64,000 bases of DNA, taken from positions 279,578 through 343,577 of the forward strand of contig NZ_WSJB01000012.1 in the NCBI RefSeq assembly GCF_009763255.1. The letters run 5' to 3'. A program made the position numbers and the translations under genes. Numbering within the stretch: position 1 is the first letter of the stretch; each line of letters starts with the position of its first letter. Source of the stretch: Bordetella sp. 02P26C-1 (GTDB lineage Bacteria; Pseudomonadota; Gammaproteobacteria; Burkholderiales; Burkholderiaceae_B). The notes below the pieces were generated by a model that made no database searches, was not told where the DNA came from, and worked only from the letters and a program-made list of their open reading frames with translations. Below are positions 38,408 to 47,622 of this stretch, in pieces.

Positions 38408-39078
38408 GCGCCCTAATACTTTTTGATTTCGACGGCACGCTAGCCGACACCGCCCCGGACCTCGTCGCCGCGGCAAACCGCCAGCGCACGCGCCGTGGCA
38501 TGGAGCCGCTGCCGTACGAAGAACTGCGTCCCGTAGCGTCGCAAGGCGCGCGTGGGCTGTTACGCGTCGCGCTGGGATTTTTGCCGGACCATCCGGATTA
38601 TGAAGCCGCCCGTCTGCAATTCCTGGCCGATTACGCCGCCGGGTCGACGCAGCATAGTCGGCTATTCCCGGGTATCGCGGAATTGCTGGCCGGCATACGC
38701 GAGCGCGGGCTGGCGTGGGGCATCGTCACCAATAAGGTGACGCACCTGACGCTGCCGATTGTGGAATTCCTCGGGTTGGACGAACACAGCGCCACCGTCG
38801 TATGTGGCGACACCACCGCGCATGCGAAACCGCACCCCCTACCCTTGCAGCACGCCGCACAACAGGCAGGCTTTCCCACGAACCGCTGTGTGTATGTCGG
38901 CGATGACCTGCGCGATATTCAAGCCGCGCACGCGGCGGGGATGCCTGCCGTTGCAGCCGCGTATGGCTATCTGGGGCAAGATGAAGATGTCACCACCTGG
39001 GCTGCCGATGCGACAGCCCAGGCGCCCGACGAACTGTGGGCCGCTATTGAACCGCTACTACCCAGCGACCTGCATTAA
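38404..39078 (+). CDS. gph: Phosphoglycolate phosphatase, HAD family
   Basis: HAD hydrolase of 224 residues. The nucleophile motif is [13 protein letters not shown] at the N-terminus, motif II is IVTNK and motif IV is [12 protein letters not shown], with the Lys in HAKPHPLPL. It removes phosphoglycolate formed in DNA repair or metabolism. It is translationally coupled to ubiG, the usual partner in betaproteobacteria; a MupP-like role in cell-wall recycling is an alternative seen in some members of the family. Confidence 0.9.
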   Translation: MSALILFDFDGTLADTAPDLVAAANRQRTRRGMEPLPYEELRPVASQGARGLLRVALGFLPDHPDYEAARLQFLADYAAGSTQHSRLFPGIAELLAGIRERGLAWGIVTNKVTHLTLPIVEFLGLDEHSATVVCGDTTAHAKPHPLPLQHAAQQAGFPTNRCVYVGDDLRDIQAAHAAGMPAVAAAYGYLGQDEDVTTWAADATAQAPDELWAAIEPLLPSDLH

Positions 39079-39113
39079 CACCCGGCAATTCTCGCCACCC
39101 TTTACGGACCCCC

Positions 39114-39377
39114 ATGAACAAGTTTGAACTTGAAAGAAACAAGGCCTATAAACTCGCCGGCCAATTGAAGCAGTCCGGCGTTTCTGGCCGCCTAGGCAGT
39201 GGGTCCGGCGTCGATCGCCGTGAGCAACGCAAACAAGATCAGGCCGCTGGTCTGGTGCCGTTTCCGTTGAAACTGACACAGGCGCAATGCGACCGCGTGC
39301 GCGCACTGGCGCAGGAGCGTGGCATTTCAACCAACGAGCTGGTGGCTGAACTGCTGCAAAAGGCGTTGGACGCCTGA
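39114..39377 (+). CDS. Small conserved protein, ribbon-helix-helix-like C-terminus
   Basis: I do not know the function of this 87-residue protein. The N-terminal half is highly charged ([32 protein letters not shown]). The C-terminal half, [20 protein letters not shown] with [16 protein letters not shown], reads like a single ribbon-helix-helix DNA-binding unit. It starts 35 bases after gph and ends two bases before the YaiI gene, so it is in an operon with both. Confidence 0.7.
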   Translation: MNKFELERNKAYKLAGQLKQSGVSGRLGSGSGVDRREQRKQDQAAGLVPFPLKLTQAQCDRVRALAQERGISTNELVAELLQKALDA

Positions 39378-39379
39378 CC

Positions 39380-39850
39380 ATGCACATCTGGGTCGACGCC
39401 GACGCCTGCCCGGCCGTGATTAAGGACATCCTGTATCGCGCCGCACAGCGCTGGCAGATTCCGTTGACGCTGGTGGCGAACCAGATGCTACGTACGCCAC
39501 CATCCGCGCTGATTCGTGCGGTGCAGGTGCCGCGCGGTTTTGATGTGGCTGACGCATATATCGTCCAACACGCGGCGGCGGGCGATCTGGTCATTACCGG
39601 AGATATCCCGCTGGCTGCCGAGGTTCTGCAAAAAGGCGCCATGGCGCTCAATCCGCGCGGTGAACGCTATACGCCGGAGACGATCAGCGAGCGCCTGACG
39701 ATGCGCGACATGATGGAAGAATTGCGCGCCAACGGCATCGACACGGGCGGATTCTCGGCGTTCAGTCAGGCCGACCGAAAATCGTTCGCGAATCAGCTCG
39801 ATACCTTGCTCGCGCGCCAATCGCGTCTGGCGGCAAAGCCCGCACAGTAA
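39380..39850 (+). CDS. yaiI: YaiI/YqxD family protein (UPF0178)
   Basis: Protein of 156 residues with the family opening [20 protein letters not shown] and the conserved core [20 protein letters not shown] and [12 protein letters not shown]. The aspartates suggest a PIN-like metal-dependent fold, but no activity is established for the family. It follows the small ribbon-helix-helix-like protein by two bases. Confidence 0.9.
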   Translation: MHIWVDADACPAVIKDILYRAAQRWQIPLTLVANQMLRTPPSALIRAVQVPRGFDVADAYIVQHAAAGDLVITGDIPLAAEVLQKGAMALNPRGERYTPETISERLTMRDMMEELRANGIDTGGFSAFSQADRKSFANQLDTLLARQSRLAAKPAQ

Positions 39851-39936
39851 GTCCTACGGCTCGGCCATGCGAAAATCATGCGCCTCCGGTCTCGCCCCTG
39901 GCCTAGGGGCGGTAGGCCAATCCCATTTTCCGCTTT

Positions 39937-41199
39937 ATGTCTGACTCACTCGCTCCCTCCCAGCCGTCCGTCCGTGTTGCCATTATCGGCGGTGGCCCCG
40001 CCGGCCTGATGGCTGCCGAAACGCTTGCACGCCACGGCGTGCTGGCTGATATCTACGACCGTATGCCATCGGTGGGGCGCAAATTTTTGCTGGCGGGCCG
40101 CGGCGGGCTGAACTTGACACACAGCGAAGCCGCCGAGGCTTTCGAAAGCCGGTTTGGGGAACGGCAAGCCAGGGTGGCAGACTGGCTGCGGCGTATGGAC
40201 GCCCAAGCAGTGCGTGACTGGGCACATGGACTGGGGATCGAGACCTTCGTCGGGACCTCGGGACGCGTGTTCCCGCGTGAAATGAAGGCCGCACCCCTAC
40301 TACGCGCTTGGATCTCGCGCCTGCGCGCAGCCGGCGTGCGGTTTCATATGCGGCACCGCTGGATCGGTTGGGCCGAAGACGAACCCGCTAGTCCGGCGAC
40401 TCTGCGTTTCGACACGCCTCAGGGTGAGTTGAAAGTATGCGCGGATGCAGCCTTATTTGCCCTGGGCGGGGCGAGCTGGGCACGACTGGGTTCTGATGGA
40501 ACGTGGGTGCCCGGCCTGCGACAACAAGGCGTGGATGTCGCGCCGCTACGGCCGGCAAACTGCGGATTCGAGGCGAACTGGAGCGAGCATCTACGTCAAC
40601 GCGGCGCCGGTCAACCGTTGAAATCCGTGGCGATGGCGCTGGACGTCGCCGGCGCGCCGGGCCCCTGGCGGCGTGGTGAGTTCGTGTTGACCGAATGCGG
40701 CATCGAGGGCAGTTTGGTCTACGCACTTTCCGCCCCCTTGCGCGATGCCATAGACGCACAGGGACAAGCCCGTGTTTGGGTGGACCTCATGCCGGACGTT
40801 TCTGTTGAAAAGGTGCTAGAACAGGTCGCCCATTCACGCGGCGCACGCTCGATATCCAGCCATTTGCAAAGCCGATTAGGGCTGAAGGGCGCAAAAAGCC
40901 TGTTGCTGCGCGAGTGCGCCGAGGCCGCTGCCTGGGCTGACATGGCGCTGCTGGCGCGCCGCATCAAGGCGTTGCCATTGCAGCTGACGCGCACGCGGCC
41001 CATTGACGAAGCGATCAGCAGCGCCGGTGGCGTCAAGCTCGAAGCCACCGCCGATGTACTCATGCTGTCCGCCCTGTCGGGCGTATTCTGCGCAGGCGAG
41101 ATGTTGGACTGGGAAGCGCCAACGGGCGGTTACTTGCTGACTGCCTGCCTGGCTAGCGGCGTCACGGCTGCCGAAGGCGTACTCGCCTTTCTGGATTGA
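39937..41199 (+). CDS. NAD(P)/FAD-dependent oxidoreductase (TIGR03862/BaiN-like)
   Basis: Flavoprotein of 420 residues. The dinucleotide-binding motif is VAIIGGGPAGLMAAETLARH, followed by GRKFLLAGRGGLNLTHSE and, near the C-terminus, GVFCAGEMLDWEAPTGGYLL, which closes the FAD site. This is the HI0933/BaiN-type family; the substrate of this subgroup is unknown. The last codons overlap the start of a short repeat array at 41196-41264. Confidence 0.88.
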   Translation: MSDSLAPSQPSVRVAIIGGGPAGLMAAETLARHGVLADIYDRMPSVGRKFLLAGRGGLNLTHSEAAEAFESRFGERQARVADWLRRMDAQAVRDWAHGLGIETFVGTSGRVFPREMKAAPLLRAWISRLRAAGVRFHMRHRWIGWAEDEPASPATLRFDTPQGELKVCADAALFALGGASWARLGSDGTWVPGLRQQGVDVAPLRPANCGFEANWSEHLRQRGAGQPLKSVAMALDVAGAPGPWRRGEFVLTECGIEGSLVYALSAPLRDAIDAQGQARVWVDLMPDVSVEKVLEQVAHSRGARSISSHLQSRLGLKGAKSLLLRECAEAAAWADMALLARRIKALPLQLTRTRPIDEAISSAGGVKLEATADVLMLSALSGVFCAGEMLDWEAPTGGYLLTACLASGVTAAEGVLAFLD

Positions 41200-41264
41200 A
41201 CTCCTCTGCGTCAGGAGTTGAACGTTCCTCCGCAGGGGTTCGACTCCTCTATGCCAGGTTGAAC
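41196..41264. repeat. Short phased TTGAAC repeats with hairpins
   Basis: TTGAAC or TTCGAC occurs at 41196, 41218, 41239 and 41259, phased by 22, 21 and 20 bases. Each interval holds a small dyad (CTCCT...AGGAG, CCTC...GGGG, CCT...AGG). The array covers the stop codon of the flavoprotein gene. There is no T-run, so if it ends transcription it does so without a classical terminator. Confidence 0.5.
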
Positions 41265-41408
41265 GCCGCTATATCAGCGCGCGTGCTCGTCTGGTTCTGC
41301 GCTTGACCTGCCCTGGCGTCCATTAATATGGACGCTATTCGCCGACGAGCGATGGGCCACGGTGGCCGCTGCGGGTCGGACTTCTCGGTCCACACTCAGG
41401 ATACTTCA

Positions 41409-42401
41409 ATGTCTATTTCCCACCTCACACGCGCTATCTTGACTGGCGCTGCCATAGCCTGTGCCATCGCAAGCGCCTCGGGCCATGCGCAATCGGCTGC
41501 GGCTATTGCAGGCGTGCCGACCATCACCGTGGGATTCGCCCCGGGCGGTGCGGCCGACACCACCGCGCGACTTTACGCGCAGGCGCTGCAGGATCAGGGT
41601 TTCGAAAAAGTGCTGGTGGATAACAAGCCGGGCGCCTCGGGGCGTATCGCGCTGAACGCCGTGAAAACCGCTGCCCCGGACGGCCTGACCATGTACCTGG
41701 GTGGATCTCCGCTCTTCACCCTGTTGCCGCTGACGTATCAGAATCTGAATTACGACGCGGACCGCGATTTGCGGCCCGTGGCGGCATTAGTCGAGATCCC
41801 CACTGCCGTGGTGGCGGCGGCCGACGCGCCCTACAACAATATCGTCGAATATGTGGAATGGGCCAAACGGCAGCCGAAGCCCACAACGCTGGGGCTCGCG
41901 ACCTTGGGCAGTTCCGGGCACCTGGGCGCCCTGTCCTTGAATAAAAATCACGGTTTGCGCATCGAGCCCGTCGCATATCGGGGTGCCGCCCCCATGCTGA
42001 TCGATGTGGCAAGCCAAGAGGTCTCGATCGGCTGGGATGCTGTGGCAAGCATGATGCCGCTGTATCAGGGCGGCAAGATCAAGTTCCTGGGCATCAGCGG
42101 CACCAAACGCTTGTCCACGCTGCCCGACGTGCCGACCATTGCCGAACAAGGCATCCCCGACTATCGCACCGCGACCAGTTGGTACGGTATCTATGTGCCG
42201 GCCGCCACACCCGATGCGACCGTCGCCGCGCTGGAAAAGGCTTTTATCCAGGCGTCTGAAGACCCCACTCTGCGTCAACGCTTGCTGGACAATGGACTGG
42301 TGGTCTCGCCCATGCCGGCCAAAGCCGTCTCGCAACGCATCGTGCAAGAGCGCGAAGCCGTGCGCCCCGTGGTCGAAGAATCCGGCATCAAGATGGATTG
42401 A
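41409..42401 (+). CDS. Bug-family tripartite tricarboxylate transporter binding protein
   Basis: Periplasmic solute receptor of about 330 residues. A signal peptide (AILTGAAIACAIASASGHAQ) is followed by the Bug motifs TITVGFAPGGAADTTAR, VDNKPGASGRIALNAV and LPDVPTIAEQGIPDY. Bug proteins bind small carboxylates or amides. No TctB/TctA membrane subunits are nearby, as is common for orphan Bug genes. The stop is two bases before the amidase ATG, so the two genes are cotranscribed. The ATG at 41409 is chosen because the signal peptide starts there. Confidence 0.92.
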   Translation: MSISHLTRAILTGAAIACAIASASGHAQSAAAIAGVPTITVGFAPGGAADTTARLYAQALQDQGFEKVLVDNKPGASGRIALNAVKTAAPDGLTMYLGGSPLFTLLPLTYQNLNYDADRDLRPVAALVEIPTAVVAAADAPYNNIVEYVEWAKRQPKPTTLGLATLGSSGHLGALSLNKNHGLRIEPVAYRGAAPMLIDVASQEVSIGWDAVASMMPLYQGGKIKFLGISGTKRLSTLPDVPTIAEQGIPDYRTATSWYGIYVPAATPDATVAALEKAFIQASEDPTLRQRLLDNGLVVSPMPAKAVSQRIVQEREAVRPVVEESGIKMD

Positions 42402-42403
42402 AC

Positions 42404-43843
42404 ATGACGATATCCACCACGAACGATTCGATCTGCGCGATGACCGCCGCGCAATTAGCTCGCGCCATCCAGCGTAAATCGCTATCCCCCGTCGAAATCG
42501 TCAGCGCTGCGCTCGAGCGGGCGCATCGGCTGCAACCCGAGTTCAACTGCTTCATCACGATCTGTGGCGAACGCGCCATGCAGCAGGCGCGTCACGCCGA
42601 AGCCGATGTGATGTCGGGCCGCGAGCTGGGGCCGCTGCATGGCATCCCGTTCACGGTCAAGGATCTGGTGAACACCGCCGATGTCCGCACGACGTTCGGC
42701 ACGTTGGCCTACAAAGACAACATTCCCGATCATGACGCGGTCAGTGTGGCGCGGCTGCGTGCGGCCGGGGCGATCTTGATCGGTAAGACGACCACGCCTG
42801 AATTCGGTTGCCAGTCACTGACGCGCAGTCCGCTATTCGGTCAGACCCGTAACGCCTGGAGTGCCGAGCGCACAAGCGGCGGCTCCAGTGGCGGCGCAGC
42901 CGTGGCGACCGCGCAAATGATCGCGCCGTTGGCCGTGGCATCCGATGGCGGCGGTTCGACCCGTATTCCAGCAGCGTGCAATGGCGTTGTCGGACTAAAA
43001 CAAAGCCTGGGTGTAATTCCGCATAGCCAGGCCCAGGATGTGTACGGCAACCAGACTTACGTGACGCCCACGACACGCACGGTGGAAGACACCGCGATGA
43101 TGTTGCAGGTCATGGCCGGTGAAGACCCCATCGATCCGTGGTCCATCGGGGTGAACCAACCCGACTATGTCGACGCGGTACGCACGGCGGACGACTTGAA
43201 AGGCAAACGCGTGCTGTATTGCGCCGTGCCGCCAGGACGCCCGATTGCCGCCGATGTCCAACGCGCCTTCGACGCGGCATTACAGCGCCTGCAAGCGCTG
43301 GGCGCGCAGCTTGAATCCTTTGACGCCACGGCCTTTAATATCGAGCCCGTCTGGCGCACGGTGAATCACACGGTGTGGCGAACACGGTTCATCGATATGG
43401 TGACGCGCGAGCCCGCACTATTTAGCGAGACATTCCGCCGTCAGGTGGAATCGGCGCAGGCGTTTAGCAGCGTGGACTATCAGCGAGCCATGTTCGCGCG
43501 ATCGGCGCTGTTTCATCACGTGCAAGGCCTGTTGCAACGTGCGGATTTTCTGGTCACGCCCACGCTTTCGCGCACCGCGCTGCCGATAGATCAGGATCTG
43601 TTTCAGCCTATCGACATCGATGGTAAACCGTACGAGGATTTGCGGGCGAATTGGTTTCCGTGGACGATGGTGTTCAACATGACCGGACACCCGGCGATCA
43701 GCGTGCCCTGCGGCACGGCGAGCGACGGTTTGCCGGTTGGCCTGCAACTGGTCGGTCGATTCCGTCAGGATGCCGAACTGTTGCGCGCTGCGGCTGCGTT
43801 CGAGCGCGCAAGCCCGTGCGAGCGGCGTTATTTCTGCGGATGA
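42404..43843 (+). CDS. Amidase signature family hydrolase
   Basis: Serine amidase of 479 residues. The Ser-cisSer-Lys triad is visible: Lys86 in FTVKDLVN, the glycine/serine-rich signature TSGGSSGGAAVATAQ, and SDGGGSTRIPAACNGVVG with the nucleophile region. The amide substrate is unknown; the upstream Bug protein may supply it. The 3' end overlaps the convergent DUF333 gene by 16 bases. Confidence 0.93.
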   Translation: MTISTTNDSICAMTAAQLARAIQRKSLSPVEIVSAALERAHRLQPEFNCFITICGERAMQQARHAEADVMSGRELGPLHGIPFTVKDLVNTADVRTTFGTLAYKDNIPDHDAVSVARLRAAGAILIGKTTTPEFGCQSLTRSPLFGQTRNAWSAERTSGGSSGGAAVATAQMIAPLAVASDGGGSTRIPAACNGVVGLKQSLGVIPHSQAQDVYGNQTYVTPTTRTVEDTAMMLQVMAGEDPIDPWSIGVNQPDYVDAVRTADDLKGKRVLYCAVPPGRPIAADVQRAFDAALQRLQALGAQLESFDATAFNIEPVWRTVNHTVWRTRFIDMVTREPALFSETFRRQVESAQAFSSVDYQRAMFARSALFHHVQGLLQRADFLVTPTLSRTALPIDQDLFQPIDIDGKPYEDLRANWFPWTMVFNMTGHPAISVPCGTASDGLPVGLQLVGRFRQDAELLRAAAAFERASPCERRYFCG

Positions 43844-44064
43844 TCGCGGCGATAAAGAGCCCACTCTTCCATTTGTGTACCGTCGGGTAGCGTGCAGATG
43901 CCAACTTGGCCGGCCGGTCGATTCTCGATGGACAGCTTGCCGCCCTGCTCAGCACAGTACACCGACGCGGGGTTGGCCATCCCGACTGACGCTGGCGCTT
44001 GTTTGTCGCCCGTCGTACATCCCCCAAGCAGCAAAAGGCTTGCCGCGATACCCAGCCGTTTCAT
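43828..44064 (-). CDS. DUF333-type small lipoprotein
   Basis: Putative lipoprotein of 78 residues. A lipobox LLGGC ends the signal peptide (LGIAASLLLLGGCT), and the mature part NPASVYCAEQGGKLSIENRP and EEWALYRRDH matches the DUF333 pattern, seen also in a family called hemolysin-like without solid evidence. The ATG ending at 44064 is preferred to one four codons upstream because it starts the signal peptide directly. Confidence 0.82.
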   Translation of the reverse strand: MKRLGIAASLLLLGGCTTGDKQAPASVGMANPASVYCAEQGGKLSIENRPAGQVGICTLPDGTQMEEWALYRRDHPQK

Positions 44065-44140
44065 CACGAGCTCCAATCCAGTATTTAAAGCCGCAGTTTA
44101 CTGGTCTCTCTGCCTCTGACATAGCATCGCCTGCCCGCCG

Positions 44141-45046
44141 TCAACGGCTCGTGCCATGCGTGAAAATCTCCACCAGATAATCGATCATGGCGCGCACTTT
44201 CACGGGTGCGCGGCGATCGTGCGGAAAGAGAACATACAGACCACCCAGATCCAACGGCGGTTGATCGAGATCGAGCGGCACCAGCTTGCCCTCGGCCAGT
44301 GCATCCGCGACGATGAAATCAGGCTGATAGATAATGCCCAGCCCGCCGATCGCGGCGGCCAGCAGTGCGTCGCCGTTGTTTGCAACCAGCGTGCCCTTTA
44401 CCGGCACACGTAGCTCGCCCTGCCGCCCAAAAGACCAAGTGCCACGTCCTTGCGCGGACGACAAGGTATAGCTCAGACAGTTGTGCCCCGACAAATCGCT
44501 GGCGCGCTTGGGCGTGCCATGCCGTGCCAGGTACTCCGGCGCAGCGCACACGCGCATCGGACAATCGCCGAGCCGCCGCGCCTTCAATGAACTGTCGGCC
44601 AGATGACCAATACGAATAGCCAGGTCCCAACCACCTTCGCGCAGATCCTGTTGCGCATCGCTCAAACCCAGTTCCACTTCGACCTGGGGATAGCGCTGAC
44701 TAAACGCCGGCAGACGCGGCGCGATGAACCGCAAGCCGAAGGACAGCGGCACATTCATGCGTAACTTGCCAACGGCCTCGGTGCGCTGAGCAGAGACGCC
44801 GAGCTCGGCCTCCTCCAGCGCCTGGACAATGTGCCGGCACGTTTCGAGATAGTCGACCCCCACGTCGGTCAGCGTCAGCCGGCGGGTGCTGCGGTGCATG
44901 AGCCTGACGCCGAGACGTGCCTCCAGCGCATCCAGATGCTTGGTCGCCATCGCGGGCGACATTGCCAGAGCGCGAGCGGCTGCAGACAGACTGCCCTGCT
45001 CGGCAGCGTGGATAAATACCCGCATGCTGGTGAATCGGTCGAGCAT
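44141..45046 (-). CDS. LysR-family transcriptional regulator
   Basis: 301-residue regulator with N-terminal winged HTH (FIHAAEQGSLSAAARALAMS, LEARLGVRLMHRSTRRLTLT) and a C-terminal effector domain. It belongs to the large CrgA-type group. It is transcribed away from the DODA dioxygenase gene, and the palindrome GTGATATCAC in the 102-base gap could be its binding site; control of the dioxygenase is inferred from this arrangement. Confidence 0.93.
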   Translation of the reverse strand: MLDRFTSMRVFIHAAEQGSLSAAARALAMSPAMATKHLDALEARLGVRLMHRSTRRLTLTDVGVDYLETCRHIVQALEEAELGVSAQRTEAVGKLRMNVPLSFGLRFIAPRLPAFSQRYPQVEVELGLSDAQQDLREGGWDLAIRIGHLADSSLKARRLGDCPMRVCAAPEYLARHGTPKRASDLSGHNCLSYTLSSAQGRGTWSFGRQGELRVPVKGTLVANNGDALLAAAIGGLGIIYQPDFIVADALAEGKLVPLDLDQPPLDLGGLYVLFPHDRRAPVKVRAMIDYLVEIFTHGTSR

Positions 45047-45116
45047 CAGTTAACACCAAGGATTGGAAGTCTTGTTCCGAAAAGGCATATTCCTTCTTCG
45101 AAAGGGTAAATATATA

Positions 45117-45126
45117 GTGATATCAC
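45117..45126. promoter_or_regulatory. Palindrome between LysR and dioxygenase genes
   Basis: GTGATATCAC is a perfect ten-base palindrome 23 bases before the dioxygenase ATG, within an AT-rich stretch. LysR proteins often bind dyads in divergent promoters, so this is a candidate operator. Confidence 0.4.
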
Positions 45127-45148
45127 ATTAACCGATCAGCGATTCATC

Positions 45149-45976
45149 ATGACCACCCCGACCCTTGCGCCCGGGCGCACCGCGCAACCCACACTGTTCA
45201 TCCCGCATGGCGCCGGGCCCTGCTTCTTCATGGACTGGAACCCTCCCAATACGTGGGACCGTATGGCCGCGTATTTGCGGGGAATTGCCGCTACGCTGCC
45301 CGCGCGCCCCAGCGCGATTGTGTTGGTATCAGGACACTGGCGCACCAAGGATTTCAGCGTGACGGCCGGGGCGCACCCCGACCTGATTTACGACTACTCC
45401 GGTTTCCCCCCGTCCACCTACGAGCTGCAGTATCCCGCTGCGGGATCGCCTGCACTGGCGGAGCGCATCGCGGTACTCCTGTCGGCAGCCGGCTTGGAGG
45501 CTGAGCAAAATGCCGAACGCGGCTTTGACCACGGCATGTTCATACCGCTGAAGCTGATGTTCCCAAATGCGGATATCCCCGTTGTGCAACTGTCGCTGCG
45601 TCGCGATCTGGACCCTGCCGCGCACATTCGCGCGGGTGAAGCACTGGCTACGCTGCGCGACGAAGGCGTATTGATCGTGGGCAGCGGCATGAGTTTTCAT
45701 AACATGCGCGGCTATGGCGACCCGCGATATACGGGCCCGTCGCAAGCTTTCGATGCGTGGCTGACGCAAGCGGTGCAGGCCGAGCCGGAACAGCGTACCC
45801 GCGCATTGTGCGATTGGAGCCAGGCGCCCCACGCCTACCATTGCCATCCCGCCGGGCAGGAAGAACATCTGATGCCGCTGATGGTGGTCGCAGGCGCTGC
45901 GGGGACAGACCGCGGATCCAAGGTGTATTCTGAAGTGGTTCTAGAAACACAGCTATCGGCCTTTCGGTTCGGCTAA
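45149..45976 (+). CDS. DODA-type extradiol ring-cleaving dioxygenase
   Basis: Class III extradiol dioxygenase-like protein of 275 residues (YgiD/DODA family). Metal-site histidines lie in FIPHGAGPCFF, LVSGHWRTKDF and FDHGMFIPLKLMF, with SFHNMRGYGD further on. The family acts on catechol-type substrates such as DOPA; the native substrate here is unknown. It is divergent from the LysR gene and is followed by the FUSC exporter on the same strand. Confidence 0.9.
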   Translation: MTTPTLAPGRTAQPTLFIPHGAGPCFFMDWNPPNTWDRMAAYLRGIAATLPARPSAIVLVSGHWRTKDFSVTAGAHPDLIYDYSGFPPSTYELQYPAAGSPALAERIAVLLSAAGLEAEQNAERGFDHGMFIPLKLMFPNADIPVVQLSLRRDLDPAAHIRAGEALATLRDEGVLIVGSGMSFHNMRGYGDPRYTGPSQAFDAWLTQAVQAEPEQRTRALCDWSQAPHAYHCHPAGQEEHLMPLMVVAGAAGTDRGSKVYSEVVLETQLSAFRFG

Positions 45977-46043
45977 CACTTTGACGCGGCGTCTGTGCCC
46001 GCGTGCGTTTAGCACGGTCGTTGTCAGGTCGATCATCGATTCC

Positions 46044-47186
46044 ATGCAATATAAACCACCGATATCGACTCCCTCTGCACCGTCGCGACGCGACGCGGCG
46101 CGACAACTGCTGCATGCCTCCCGCATCGCCGAAAGCGTGCGTCTTGGCAAGCAAGCCTCGCTGCGCAACTCGGCCCTGGCCGGCCTGCAGGCCGCGATCG
46201 CCGCGGGCATTGCGTTGGCGGCGTTTCAGCTTTCGCCCTGGTCGCATTTGATGGGCTTTGCGTCGTTAGGGGCGCTGGTCGCCTTGTTCGGGCGATTTGC
46301 CCCTACGCGCAGCCGCATTGCGATCGTGCTGCAATGCGCGTGTTGGCAAACCGTGGCCGTCGCGGCAATGTCGGCGACAGCATGGGCGGGCTGGTCGCAC
46401 AGCGCGCAATTAATGTTGCTGGCAGTGAGTTGCGGCGCCTATCTCTTTATCTGTTTCAAAGGCAAGTTCGGCGCGCCGGGCCCGTTGATTTTCATATTTG
46501 CGGTAGGCGCGTCGATGACTGACACGCTGACGCTCGAACAGGTCGCACAGCGTACCGCGGCGACCGCTATTGCCGGGGCGTTTGCATGGCTCGTGTGCAT
46601 ACTGAGCGAGCGGCTGCGCCATACGCCCAATGACCGCCCTGGCCTGCCAGTGGAACCCGATGTGCCCATGAGTCATCTGTGGCGTATGACGCTGCGCATG
46701 GCATTGGCGGCGCTGGCAGTGGTGTTCATCGCGGACCATCTGGGGCTGCAATTTCCCGCGTGGGCGGCTATGGGCACGGTGGCCGTCATGCAAGGCAGAC
46801 ATCTGCACATCAGCATGCACCGCGCGCTGCAACGGATGGTGGGCACCGTGTTCGGCGCGCTGATCGCGTGGCTCTTGCTCGAGCAGGATCCTTCGATCTG
46901 GATTCTGATCGCAGCGCTGATGATGTTTCAGTTCTGCACGGAAGTCGTCATCGGATTTAACTATGGGCTGGCTCAGGCGCTGGTGACGCCGATGGCCTTA
47001 TTGATGACCCACTTGGCCGCACCAAACGCCGCGATCACGACGCTCGCGCCAGAGCGTGTCGTGGATACGATGCTGGGCGCGATCATTGGGATGGTGGTGG
47101 CGCTGGCGCTATCAAGCATCGAAGACCGGCAAACGCTCGCGCTGCACCATCAAAGCGTGATGCCGCCGGATCGTCCGCGGCGGTAA
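46044..47186 (+). CDS. FUSC-family inner-membrane protein (aromatic acid exporter-like)
   Basis: Membrane protein of about 380 residues with two blocks of hydrophobic helices and a short cytoplasmic linker (ERLRHTPNDRPGLPVEPD). The second block WAAMGTVAVMQGRHLHISMH and RMVGTVFGALIAWLLL matches the FUSC/AaeB pattern, where a conserved basic segment lies between helices. A role in exporting small aromatic acids is plausible beside the dioxygenase but not shown. A terminator at 47195-47230 follows. Confidence 0.87.
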   Translation: MQYKPPISTPSAPSRRDAARQLLHASRIAESVRLGKQASLRNSALAGLQAAIAAGIALAAFQLSPWSHLMGFASLGALVALFGRFAPTRSRIAIVLQCACWQTVAVAAMSATAWAGWSHSAQLMLLAVSCGAYLFICFKGKFGAPGPLIFIFAVGASMTDTLTLEQVAQRTAATAIAGAFAWLVCILSERLRHTPNDRPGLPVEPDVPMSHLWRMTLRMALAALAVVFIADHLGLQFPAWAAMGTVAVMQGRHLHISMHRALQRMVGTVFGALIAWLLLEQDPSIWILIAALMMFQFCTEVVIGFNYGLAQALVTPMALLMTHLAAPNAAITTLAPERVVDTMLGAIIGMVVALALSSIEDRQTLALHHQSVMPPDRPRR

Positions 47187-47194
47187 GCGGCCAT

Positions 47195-47230
47195 AAAAAA
47201 GGCGGCTTGCCGAATTAGCAGGCCACCTTT
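47195..47230. terminator. Bidirectional terminator between convergent genes
   Basis: AAAGGCGGCTTGC (47198-47210) and GCAGGCCACCTTT (47218-47230) pair with two G-U steps across a seven-base loop, preceded by A's. It separates the FUSC gene from the DUF883-like gene. Confidence 0.65.
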
Positions 47231-47253
47231 CGATCACCGTGTCCCGATCGATG

Positions 47254-47508
47254 TCAGGAACGCAGGCGCCCGCATAAGTACGCTACCGCGGCGACCACCG
47301 CCAGACTGGCGATCGGATTGGCTCGCACCATGTCCTTGGCGCAGACCAACGCGTTCTCGACAATATCTTGCCCGTCGCTCAGCGCTTCCTCGGCTTTCGC
47401 GCGGGTGGAGGCGGCTTTTTGAGACACGGTGCTCACGACCTCTTTGGCCCTGGCCGCGCCCTCGTCGATCAACTCTTCAGCTTTCTTTCCTGCATCGGGT
47501 GTCGTCAT
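47254..47508 (-). CDS. DUF883/YqjD-like membrane-anchored protein
   Basis: 84 residues. A long charged amphipathic helix (KKAEELIDEGAARAKEVVST and KAASTRAKAEEALSDGQDIV) is followed by a C-terminal hydrophobic segment (PIASLAVVAAVAYLCG), the form of ElaB/YqjD proteins, which tether to the inner membrane and in E. coli associate with ribosomes. GGAG lies about four bases before the ATG. The function here is unproven. Confidence 0.83.
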   Translation of the reverse strand: MTTPDAGKKAEELIDEGAARAKEVVSTVSQKAASTRAKAEEALSDGQDIVENALVCAKDMVRANPIASLAVVAAVAYLCGRLRS

Positions 47509-47622
47509 GAAATACTCCTGAGTGGGGTTGAAACGATAGTTTGATCATACCCGAGGTCGTGCGGAATGGCTGACTCCGAGAATCCGCAAGAAGTAACATT
47601 CGTGAGCGATTCTGCACTGCGG

